Assembly: GCA_020744425.1 (NCBI GenBank)
Contig: JAGMUV010000005.1
Location: forward strand, 4,030,001-4,094,000
Direction of reading: 5' to 3'
DNA: 64,000 nt
Origin: Dactylonectria macrodidyma
Taxonomy: Eukaryota; Ascomycota; Sordariomycetes; Hypocreales; Nectriaceae
The translations under genes were made by a program, and so were the position numbers. The notes under the pieces are model-generated. The model was not told where the DNA came from, ran no database searches, and was given only the letters and a program-made list of their open reading frames with translations. Below, one piece after another: positions 1 to 10,144 of this stretch; position 1 is the first letter of the stretch, and every line of letters begins with the position of its first letter.

Positions 1-327
1 GGACGCCGGCACGTAAAAACGTATAGTCGTCGGTCGTGTTCGGGGAATCGCTCTGGGAGCTCGCCGTTGATTTGTAGCAGCAGGACCATTAGGTCCTTGC
101 AGACTTTGCATCTGGCATATGCCGCACTCGGTGCGCTTTCAGGGTCCAGCCAGTCCTGTCCCACGTATTAGTGCCTAGATTCGACCGACGTCCTGGGAAT
201 GGAAACGCACAGGACATCCTCCGATACGGCTAATGGTGTCGTCATCTGCCTCCTTCGAGGCATATCCCAAAAGGACATTTGTCTCCTCGAACTCGCCGTC
301 CGAGGAATCGGAGTCGTAAGAAGCCAT
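1..327 (-). CDS. TSR4: TSR4/PDCD2-family ribosome assembly protein, 5' part only
   Basis: The gene runs off the window at base 1, so only the N-terminus is present. Exon 1 is 211-327 (39 residues). A 55-base GT-AG intron covers 156-210, with CACTAAT near its 3' end. Exon 2 is open from 155 to the edge. Joined residues include NVLLGYASKEADDD, then ARCKVCKDLMVLLLQING and ELPERFPEHDRRLYVFTC, which match the start of the fungal PDCD2 family, including the first CxxC pair of its zinc-binding region. In yeast, Tsr4 is a dedicated chaperone of ribosomal protein uS5 and is needed for 20S pre-rRNA processing; that role is inferred here. The start ATG at 327 gives the typical acidic MASYDSDSSDGE opening. 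The family assignment is firm. The C-terminal PDCD2_C domain lies outside the window and cannot be checked. Confidence 0.88.
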
Positions 328-716
328 ATTGAAGTTGGTATAGGGTTGCTGAAATCTATGGTGGGGTCAAGATTTTTTTTCTTGGAGTTGATGTTGATGC
401 GGGGCTTAGCGCGCCGATAAGGGAACCTGGACAAGGCAGCAAACACCACTTGGGTATGTCTGTGTCAATTACGAATGCAAAGATGGAATTTTGTGTATGT
501 GAAGGATGGTCCATTTGATATTAGAAAAACTGATATGCACTTCAATCATTTTGATTGCCACCAGTATCCTTTTGTCTACCGTCTTTCTAACGTGGTATCT
601 CCCCGTTCGTCACAGATCCGGTACTACCCATCATTGAGATAGCCTTAAGTATGGTGCCCCCCACACATCTTTGTCCAACATGAACTGAATAAAAGGGCTT
701 TAAAGCTCATTTAGCC
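328..716. other. Intergenic: TSR4 5' flank and CCT6 3' flank
   Basis: This stretch lies upstream of TSR4 and downstream of CCT6, both on the minus strand. It contains a T-rich run near 367-380 just upstream of the TSR4 start, and AT-rich sequence at 480-560. I see no convincing ORF or RNA gene. Confidence 0.6.
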
Positions 717-2642
717 TTACATGTGGTCATTGGGGCCATCCATACCGGGGCCCGGTCCACCTGCTCTGCCCATCTGTCGAGCCTTCAACAGCTCGTCGCA
801 CAGAAGCAGATTGGACGCAATACTGGCACTGGAAGCCACGCAGTTTCGCAATACTCGGAAGGAGTCGAAGATACCCAGCATCTCGGGATCCATAGGGTCT
901 CCCGTTTCAAGATCCAGGCCAACCACGTTTCCTTCGGCGTGCTCGTCCTGCAGGGCAGCAACTGTGTTGTATGTCAGTCCCTATTTGAAGCTGTATAGAC
1001 GAAATTTCCACTTACGAGCATCCTGAATGTCGAGACCAGCGTTGGCAGCCAGGGTCTTGGGAATAATGAGCAGCGCATCGGCGAAAGCCTCCACACCCCA
1101 CTTCGCCTTGCCCTTGACGGACTTGGAGAAGGCATCGCTCTTCAAGTGGGCGGCACAAGCAACCTGGAAGGCACCGGCTCCGGGAACGACGCTCCCGTCC
1201 ACAATCATGTTGTATACACTTCGAAGACCGTCACGCACGGCATCCGTAACTTGGGCAATGGTGTGCTGGTTGGGGCCTTTGATCATCAGGGTGACCGACT
1301 TAGGGTCCTTGACCTCCTCGACAAAGGTAAACTTCTCCTCGCCCAGAGTCTGCTCGTAGACGAGACCAGCCCAGCCCAAAGCTTCCTCAGTGAGGTCTTC
1401 CACGCTGTTCTGCGCAATACCACCACAGACCAGCTGGAGACGCTCCATGTTTCTCCGCTTAGCTCTTCGGAGAGCGAGGATGCCGTTCTTGGCGAGCACA
1501 TCCAGGGAAAGAGGATCGATACCCTTCTGGTTGATGACGACAAAGTTCTTCTTGCCATCGTTGCCACACAGTTCCTTCTTCAAGTCGACAATCTTCTTCA
1601 GCTTGGAATCGACGAATCGGCGCTCACTCTCAACGAGCTTGTCGCGCTGCTCGGCGCTGGAGTAGAAGAAGCTAGAGTTGATCTCCGACTTCTCATACTC
1701 TAAGCTGACGTTGAGGGTCAGGATGTAACAGTTCTCGAGTCGCTTCGGCATATCGGGGTGTCGGGCACCGTGATCCAGCGCCAGGCCACGGATGAGGGTG
1801 GTATCGGCTGCTGTGCGGTGCTGCATCTTCATGATCTCCACCATGTGCAAGTCGGGCTTCGCGGGGGCCTGGTAGATGGCCAGAACGGCATCGACGATAG
1901 CGGGGGTCAGCCTGGCAGCCAGGGTCGAGTTGAGTTTAGTGGTAAGCGAGGTTCGGGCAACGCTGAGGAGGAGCTCGCGGTCAACCTCCCTGGGGAGCTT
2001 GAATGTGTCGAGAAACTACAATGGTGAGCCAGAATCTATGGACAGAAGCCTCGCACGACATACCTTCAGAGCCTCGACCTTGGCAAGCTCGAAACCATCA
2101 GTGATAATTCGGGGGTGCAGTCCCTCGGAGATGTATCGGTCGGCCTGCTTCAGCAGCTCGCCCACCAGCATGACGACAGAGGTGGTTCCGTCACCGCAAA
2201 TGTCGTCTTGCGCAGTCGCTGCTCGGGCAATCATGACGGCGGTCGGGTTCTGTATTTGCATCTCTCGGAGCAGGACGTTGCCATCCTTGGTCAACTTGAT
2301 CTAGAGGGGAACGGTCAGTAAAGGGGCGAATCGAGGGGCAGATGGATGGAAAGGCGGTACCTGTCCCGCACCGTCGACAAGCCTGAAAGAAGTTAGCAAG
2401 ATGTTTCTAGAAGAGAGAGCGTAAAAAGCCGTGGTGCTCACATCTTGATGGTGCCCAGGGGGCCGAGGTTGGACTTGAGGACATCCTGCAGACCCTCACC
2501 GGCACTGATGTTGACCTTCAGAGCTTCGCCCCTCCTCTACGACGCATTATGTGGTTAGGTGGCATGGCCAGCAGCGTTTAGTTAGGGCGGGACAACGTAC
2601 TCGGGACTCGGCCTTGGGATTGAGAAGTTGCGCGGCCGACAT
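717..2642 (-). CDS. CCT6: T-complex protein 1 subunit zeta (CCT6)
   Basis: This is one of the eight subunits of the cytosolic CCT/TRiC chaperonin, which folds actin, tubulin and WD40 proteins using ATP. The exons are 2601-2642, 2442-2536, 2361-2382, 2064-2300, 1016-2015 and 717-961. They total 1,641 bases and 546 residues, a normal CCT length. The third exon is only 22 bases. The ATP-binding loop GDGTTS is at residues 89-94. The zeta-specific text includes [16 protein letters not shown] and [19 protein letters not shown], and the tail ends [13 protein letters not shown]. The start ATG at 2642 gives [14 protein letters not shown], the usual fungal zeta N-terminus. All junctions are GT-AG and keep frame. 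A second CCT subunit (CCT7) lies at 23,987-25,926 on the same strand. The identification is very secure; the microexon is the only part worth checking against cDNA. Confidence 0.96.
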
Positions 2643-3039
2643 GGCTGAGGTATTCGTGATTCGGTGCGCTGGGGGGATGTCGAGGTTGAGTCGAGGTTTG
2701 GACTCTTCAGTGGGAGTTGGTCCGCGATTTGGTAATCCCACAAGCTCGCACCAGCTGTGGAATAGGCATTAGCGGGATGGCGCTGGACATTTTTTCTGCC
2801 CCTCCCTCCAAGGTGAGAGCGGTGTAGGCTGCCCCCAAACCTTCGGTAAGGCTCTCGGTCAGGGACCAATCAAGTGTTAGCTTGCACTTCCATCTGACTC
2901 AAGGCATCCAGCTATTCAAGCCCATGTTCTTCTTTTAACCTGAGAACACATGGTGATGTCAGTTCATACACCAACGTAGATTTTCAACTATCTTGTCCTA
3001 AGATTCTCTTCCTGATATTTTCTTCCTGAAATTCTCTCA
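2643..3039. other. Intergenic: CCT6 5' flank and MYND gene 3' flank
   Basis: This is the promoter side of CCT6 and the 3' flank of the MYND-finger gene. No clear TATA box or heat-shock triplet was seen, and no ORF is supported. Confidence 0.55.
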
Positions 3040-6000
3040 CTAAACGTCAACCTCATCCGTGTCCTTGCACTCCATCCGATGCTTTTTCCAGTCCTGTTTC
3101 TGACACTGCCCTGAACAATATTTTGCTTTGAAGCATCGTAGACACTTCTTCAAGGTTACCCCTTCAGCCCCCTCGGGCCTCCCACAGTTTCTACATCGGT
3201 CTGCATCAATGCTCATAGACTCCATCTGAGAAACCAGACCTCGATCAACCACCTCCTCGACAAAGGGTACCGCGTATGTCGGGCTGATGGCTATCCTGAC
3301 GGCATTGGGAGCCGCATTATCCCACTCGGGCAGGCTGACAAAGTCTTTGGGGAGACGGCCGTTGCCGCAAGAGCAGAGAACCTTCTCGCCAGGCTCCAAG
3401 CTAAGTGGAATCGTCGCGTTCTTCTTCGTGTACTCGCAGTAGGTGCCGTGCGACCATGTGCGGCATCGCTCTGCAAGTGACGGTAGAATCTTCTTCCAAA
3501 GGGCCAACTCTGCATCATTTACGTTCAATGTACAGCACTCAAGATTTCGGATCATCAACAGAAAGGGTTCCATCTTCCCAGACTCAATGAGTTTGGAAGT
3601 AAAGGGGATGACTGCCGCGTCCAGAACCACAGATGCACTGTCTCCATCGAGCCTCAGGGCCGAAACAAATACCAGCATGTGGATACCACCCTTTTCTGGA
3701 TGGTTGATGGAAAACATGCCGGTTTGCCCACCTTGGAGTCCCGAGGCAAGCATGAACATAGTGAACAAGGACTCTTTAAAGTTTACCCTTGGGTCGTTCG
3801 ACATTCCCGTTTCGGAATCAGCTTCATCACGAAGCCGCTTCTCTCTGACGGAGAACTGAAGGGAAGTAAGCGTAGTCAACCACTTGAGCTTGTCCGTATT
3901 CTTCTGTGTGTCGAGAACAGGGAGTGAATCAAGGTTGAGATGCAGCGTGTTCAGCATGGCCGGGACACCTGAAGAGGAGAGCGTAGCAGGGAAGATGAAG
4001 TCGGCAAGTTCCTCGGACGCGCCAACCTGAGCCACAGGAGCAATCAACTCAATGTAGCCCGATGTTCGAGCAATACGGGTTTTGCATCCTGTCTTTGTGA
4101 CCGGTAACGGAAATCTCACGGGGCATGTGAGTTTGTCAGACCCGAATACAATGTCGATGACGAATGGGCTTTCCTGGCGCAGCTCGATGGGAGCTTTCTC
4201 CTTCAGAAGGTCTTTGCCCTTCTTAGACGTGATATCCAGGTGTCCAGTAATGGTGCTGAGCTTTGACTCGTTCAAAGAGACGTCGGCCATGAGTTTTGTC
4301 GTCTTGTCGTCTTTGCCTTTGTCCACCACACTGTCCAAGTCCTTCGCCAGGCTGCACACAGTAGGATATCCTTTTTGTCCAGGCATGTACTTTGTCACAA
4401 AGACCGATGACTTGTCCTTCAAGTTCGCCTCGAAGACAATCATGTGAGGTCCAAGCGTGCGGCTATAGAACAATGTACTCGGCCCCAAGGGTATTACTGA
4501 CACGCCAATAAGGGTGTGTTCAGGCTCGACTTGAAGTGCAGAAACAGGTAGGTAAAATGTTGCAATCAGAGGTGCAGTTCCCGACCACCGTTCTTGGTCT
4601 TGCTTGATGGATATCTCAAAATCTCCATCCTGGCGCAAGCCCGTTTCTTTGACGTTTCCAAAAACGAGGTGGACGTCGCCGAACATGTTATGCCACTGGC
4701 TAGCGGCTTTGGGGCCAGTCCTTAGAGATCCAACAATCGTAGGCGATTCCATTCTGTTCATTCTCGAGTCTGGATATAAACGAGTGATGGCCTTGCGAGG
4801 AACAACTATCGTGACAGCTACCACCGGAGGTATCGGTTTCCAAGCGTTGAAACTGCCGAGGCATGGGTCGTGAACAATTTGGTTCAGGATCCATCCTTCT
4901 GTGTTAACATCAAGCAGATGAAGTTGAGAGCATAAGTCCTGGACTTGATTGCTTGCCAGAATCATGCTCGGATCTTGAGCAGATATGCGAAGAAGCTCGG
5001 TACACATCACGGGCCAGTCGGTTTGCACCCGCCGCTTGACCAGCTTCAACAAGGCCACGAAGCTTCCGCGGTGAAAGTGCGGGTACATGTTGCTTCTTTT
5101 GAGGAAAGCGGCCACTGGTTTGGTTGGGTTTTCAGTTTCGAACATACGATAGAATAGTGGTAGTATGACCCGCGCGAGTGACTTGGCCTCGATCTGCAAC
5201 TTGCTCCGTGCCTGGGCGTACCCGGCAAAGTGATGGTCACTTTTCCAGTAAACTCTAGTGCGAAACTGAGACTCTTTCTCCTTGGTCGACTTATTCATGA
5301 TACTCAGGAAGACTTCGTCAACATGCGACTCGCCCTTGGCATTGGTCCAGTACTGCACCGGGCTGAAACCTAGGAGAAGCGATATAGTCGGCGTATCACC
5401 GCGGAGGACATCCTCCAATGTGTCCTTGTTCGTTCCCCCTCTCTGGATCAAGAACTCTGTAGAAACGGATGCCCAAGGCTGGTCTTTGAGCAAAGGGCCT
5501 GCGGCTACGAGAATGTTCATGGCCCCGATGTGGTCGCTGAGATTGGAGGTGTCGACAGCATCAAACTTGGTAGGCCCAGTGCCACCTCTTCCGTATTCTT
5601 TATTTGCCAGACTCAAGGCTCTGCTGTCCCAGAGCTTTCTGTACAAGTTTGCGCCTTGACCATTGGCAGCAGCGCTTTGCAGGCTGTGGCAGAAAGTCAA
5701 GGCATCGGCTACGGCGAACCGAACGACAAATTTTTTGCCAAAAACAAGCTTGAAGGCCTTAATCCATTCGCCGAATTGGGTCGTTGCTGCCGCGGCAGCT
5801 TTGTAGCCTTTCTCGACACCCTTGGGCTTCAATGGCGATGAATCTGAAAGCGATGCATATGCCGTTGCAAGGTGATACCCTAGCACAGGGTCGCTTGTGT
5901 AGTGCAACACCTCATTCTCGGAGAGAAGAGCAGCGAGCAACGGGTTGGGGAACGGAGGTCGTCCTTGGCCAGGTGTCACAGTGCCATCCTTCCAGTACTG

Positions 6001-6756
6001 TGCCGATGTAGTAGGCAAATCTGCTTTGGATTGCAAGGAAAGAGGAGCCGCTGACCGCATGTCGGTGACATTCACGCCGCCCTTGCCTAGCACCTGCTCG
6101 TGCAGATCTCGTGAAGGCTGCAAGCTGTTCTGGGTTTCCTGCAGATAGCTGTCTTCTTGGCACTTCTCAGCCGCCGATTTTATGCGCTCCCAGACGCGTC
6201 GGAGATCTGAAAGAGTATCGGCATCACAGAATTTTATGGCATGCCCGTAGTCATTGGCGTCCCATTCCTCGAGTGTCTTTGAGATGGCCAGCAGCTTGGT
6301 GATCTGCTCTAGGACGGCATTTGCAGTGGCAGCGTCCACAAAGATGTGATAGTAAGAATTCCACAGAAGCTCATTGCTTATCTCCTTGTCCCCATCGAGA
6401 ATTAAGGAGAACAAAACGGTGTTACGAGCTGAAGCAGTCAGTATTGTTCATCCCTGTTATGGTTAAGGTGGGGAGCATTACCGATGATTCTCTCGTCAAT
6501 ATCGCAGCAGGTAACATCAAGCTTCCTCTGCGCTACTAGCTAATTAGTATTATCTATCGATCCATGAATGATGTAAATACCCACGTAGACCTTTTTCTCC
6601 ATACGCCGTGTACAGGAGGTTGCGCACGTCACCACAGCCAAGCGAGAGCACAGCTGCATCCTGACCGTGAGGAAGGCATCTCGTGAGGCTGGTCGCTGGA
6701 GTGTTTCCAGCCGCATAAAGCCAGGTGGTATGGACGGCAACTGTGGGCGTCAGCAT
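3040..6756 (-). CDS. MYND zinc-finger protein with N-terminal DUF4470-type domain
   Basis: This is a large fungal MYND protein of unknown function. The exons are 6591-6756, 6482-6535 and 3040-6428, giving 1,202 residues. The N-terminus (PTVAVHTTWLYAAGNTPA, then LLSLGCGDVRNLLYT-like text) resembles the DUF4470 domain that starts many ascomycete MYND proteins, with a GCGD motif recalling methyltransferase-like folds. The C-terminus has a complete MYND finger: C1152, C1155, C1169, C1172, C1178, C1182, H1190 and C1194, a protein-protein interaction module. Between them lie about 1,000 residues with no domain I recognise. The first intron needs a donor of GTCTAC, which is weak, and its acceptor could be at 6535/6536 or three bases further on, changing one residue (extra Val). 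A start at 6798 would add 14 residues. The domain call is firm; the function is unknown. Confidence 0.82.
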
Positions 6757-7720
6757 GATTGAGTGCAATTTTACACCATATCTCGGTGGTCGAGGCAATG
6801 AAGTTCTAAGAATATCAAGTTGGATGTGGGTGGTTTCAAGAGCGAAGTTTCACGGGCGGTGGGCCGCATTAGTGAAGGCTGCTGTATGGTAGGCCTGACA
6901 CTAACAATATCGCGTCTGACAAACAATGCATAAGATGCACGGCTCCAAGCAACGAGAATCCGAATTTCGATGAGAGAGGAAGAAGGCGACTCTCTGAATC
7001 ATCATTAGACATTTTGAGTGAAAGTTTTGAACTTCCAGAAAACATCACAACCATCCATCATCACCTTGACACCTCACTCAACAATGCCCCACCCACATTC
7101 AACAATACAAAGGATCCATGTTGGGTGAAGGATAGATACACTCGTTCAATTTCACATTACATCACGATACATCACATTTCAGTCAATCTTTGATCATGGT
7201 CAATGAAGTTCCCATTGAATTTGTCTACCCCAAAGCAAAGCACGCTGCAACTCCAGCAGCTCAATGAGGACGCAGTCCCCCATTTGAGCCGCCCATCACT
7301 CTGCTTTCTAAAGCCCAAGATAACCGATTCGCCCTCCCAATCCCCAACCATATTTATCCAAAATGATACCCCAGGATCCTCTCTTATTGTACAAAGCGAA
7401 CTTGCGGATGGTGAAAAACAAACCATCCCCCCAACAAAGAAGAAAGGATGGTTCCCAGGTGGCCAGCTGTTGATTACATCGAGTTCTCCGCGCTGGAAAA
7501 CGTCAAGATGGACAGAAAAAGGACATGAAAGTCGTAAAGATTCGCGTCGTGATCGATCCGGTTCCCGAGCTACCCGTTCCCGAAAAGAACTGCTGATGAA
7601 CGAGAACCTTGAAATAAATCAATCCGCTTGATTAGATACCCCAGTTGTACATGGCGGTTGAAGATGACAATAACTTTTTTTTTAGCGAGACGAAGTGGAT
7701 AATGAGATGCCCATGGGGCT
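6757..7720. other. Intergenic: MYND gene 5' flank and C2H2 gene 3' flank
   Basis: This stretch lies upstream of the MYND gene and downstream of the C2H2 regulator, both on the minus strand. A plus-strand open frame at 7203-7631 has no recognisable domain and lies where the regulator's 3' untranslated region is expected. I see nothing else. Confidence 0.5.
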
Positions 7721-10144
7721 TCAAGTGCTGCCGAAGAAGACGTCGTCATTGTTGGAGAACATGCCGACGGCGTTGTCAAACTCCTCGTCAAACTTGCTCA
7801 TCATCAACAGGCTGGGGTCTCGGTCTAGCTGGACGAGGCCGTCATCGTTGGTGAACTGGAGCAGCATATCATCATCGTGATCGCTGATGCCAAGGGGCAG
7901 AGTTCCGCTCATGCTAGCAGAGGTCATCAACGCGCTAGTGCCAGAGAGAGTGCTCAGATCATCAGTGTTAATCGAAGTGTTAGGATCCACGTCGAAAAAT
8001 CGAGTAGGAGCCGGCGAGGATGATTGAGACAGCTCGGGGGGTGTATTGTACTGGCTTGCGGCGCTCTTGGCCGGGGATGCGGGGTTCATGGGAGTTCCCT
8101 CCATGATAGCTTCGGGAGAGACGTATGAGTGGACGCTGACTGCTGAAGGTGATGAAGCCATGTCGGCAATGGTCGGGACAGGCATGGAGGTCATCGGCGC
8201 GGAAGACACGGATGCCAAGTTGTGGGTCTGGTTGTTCATGCCCATATCGATCATGTCATCGAGCATGTTGAAGTCGTTGTCGGGTGAGTTTGCAGACGAG
8301 CAATCAGAGTAGCCGGAGAAAGACGACATAGAGCTGACAGACATGTTCTTCTTGCGGGTTCGCGCCGACTTCTCCAGACGAGTATCAATATCAGGGCGAT
8401 TCTTCTTCGGGCGGCCTCGCTTGACAACCTTTCGGACGATACCGTCAAAGGCGCCGATGCACATGCCTCGTTGACGATGCCTCGTCAGCGCGTCGTGGCG
8501 GGCGAAGCTGTTGCCGCACTCGCAAGGGTAGGGCTTGATGCCGGTGTGAATCTTGGCGTGTCTCTTGAGGTCGTGCTGGCGGACGAAGCACTTCTGGCAG
8601 GTCGGGCACTGATACTGGCGATCATTGAGATGGGTCTGGACATGGGACTTGATGTTCTCCTTGCGACCAAACTTCTTGCCGCAGTCGTCGAACTGGCACA
8701 CCCACTTGCCGTCGGCAGCGTCAGGGCCGCGGATGTACTGGGAGATTTCCTCCAGGGTGACACCAGTGTCGGTCTTGGTCTCTTCGATATTGATACTCGC
8801 GATGCTTGCGGCACTAGCGATGCTGGCCAGAGACTCGGCGCGGCGGTGGGATGACTCGTGATGACCGGATTGCGAGGGGTGAGCAGAGAGCGCTTGGGTA
8901 GTCAAGGGGTAGGGCCTGAGGTCGGTCTTGTTGTCAAAGTTCATGAACTGTGCCATTTGAGAAGCATCGGATGAAGCGTCTTGCGCCATGTGGCTCAAGT
9001 CAAGTCCGTGAGCCTCAGCCTGATCCCGGTCGAAGCCGTTTTCAATCTTCATGAACTCGCTGTTAAAGTTGTTCATGCTCATGTAGTCAGGAGTGTGCAT
9101 GGGCATGCCCTGGAAGGACTCTGTCTCTGCAATAGGGGGCCTGGAAGGGTTGGGATCTGACTGCTTGCGCATGTCCTGGAAGATGGTCTGGGCTCGTCGG
9201 TTTCCGTTTCCACGGTTTCTCACGGGCTTGATAGTCTCCTCCATTGACTCATCATAGCCATCCTGGAATCTGCTGGGGGTAGGTTCGTGCTTTACCAATC
9301 GGTCCTGGGGGGTCTCCATTGGTGTAGGGGGGTAGTAGTCTATTGAATGTGTTAGGTGACGATGCACTTAGGAGTCACTTTTCAACCAAACAAGGGACTT
9401 ACTTTGTGAATCTGAGTTGGGAGGTGTAATGGGCCTCTGTGGGCCTTCTCCTCCAAGGGTCTCAAACTTGCTTACTCGGTCCATGATACCGTTGCTGATC
9501 CTCCGCGAAGTCCTCCGCGTGCTAGATGTGTCGCCTTCGGAGGCCCATCCAGTCGCAGAGGGGCTTTCTTGGAAGTTCATAAAGGTTGGAGTCGAAAGAG
9601 CACTGTCATTGTTAAAAAGATCAAAGTCCTTACCTCCCGACATGTTTTCACCGTAGACTGCCTGGTTCTTGCCCATCATCACGTTCAAGTCACCACTGTA
9701 TGGATCGAAGGGCATGTTATTAGGGTCAAAGCAGGACGGGTCAAACCGTTGTGCCTGAGGAGTTCCGTGGGGAGAGATCATGTAGTTCTCGCTACCGCTT
9801 GACGCCAGGTGGGCGTAAGGGTGCTGCTGCGTGCCCGGGCGTGCTTGTATGCGTTGCTGCTGCGCTTCTCGCAAGACGTGATGCTGCGAAGTGCTTGCTA
9901 ATCCTGTGTTGTTAGTATGTGTACTTACCATGAAGTTCTGCCTTGCTGTCGGTGATGCGGAGCTGTTGTTGTTGTGATGGCGTCGAACGTCGAGGCTAAG
10001 ACCGCGGCGATGGCCAGCGGCTTGTCGTTGTTGTGTCGTGTTGGGCAGGTTTGGGATCTTCACGCCCTCAAAGGCAGTCGGCGTCGAGTTTTGACGCCGA
10101 TGCTGCCTTTGCCGAGCATGGAGTCCGTTGGGATTGGACAGCAT
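7721..10144 (-). CDS. C2H2 zinc-finger transcription factor, Swi5/Ace2-like
   Basis: The exons are 9403-10144 and 7721-9339, giving 786 residues; the 63-base intron has donor GTAAGT. Three fingers lie at about residues 460-537. Two are standard C2H2 (C..C-x12-H-x-x-x-H with KSHVQTH and KRHAKIH) and the third is degenerate (CECGNSF..RHRQRGMC). They are followed by the basic stretch VRKVVKRGRPKKNRP, a likely nuclear signal. This finger order plus the KRGRPKK tail is the pattern of the yeast Swi5/Ace2 cell-cycle regulators; in filamentous fungi relatives control conidiation and septation. The flanks are rich in Ser, Asn, Gln and Pro, as expected of activation regions. I chose the ATG at 10144 (MLSNPNGLHARQRQ) because a spliced leader joins out of frame upstream of it. 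An optional in-frame intron may lie at 9884-9928. The family call is good, but orthology to Swi5 versus Ace2 cannot be resolved here. Confidence 0.88.
9884..9928 (-). other. Candidate optional 45-base in-frame intron in the C2H2 gene
   Basis: Inside exon 1 the minus strand reads ATG|GTAAGTACAC, then ATACTAAC (a near-perfect branch site), and ends CTTCGCAG|CAT. The segment is 45 bases, a multiple of three, with no stop. Removing it deletes 15 residues, while keeping it leaves the frame open. The splice signals are better than those of several introns in this window that must be spliced. Confidence 0.45.

Noticed and set aside
7203..7631. 142-codon plus-strand frame
   Set aside because: It lies in the expected 3' flank of the C2H2 gene on the other strand and has no domain or promoter.
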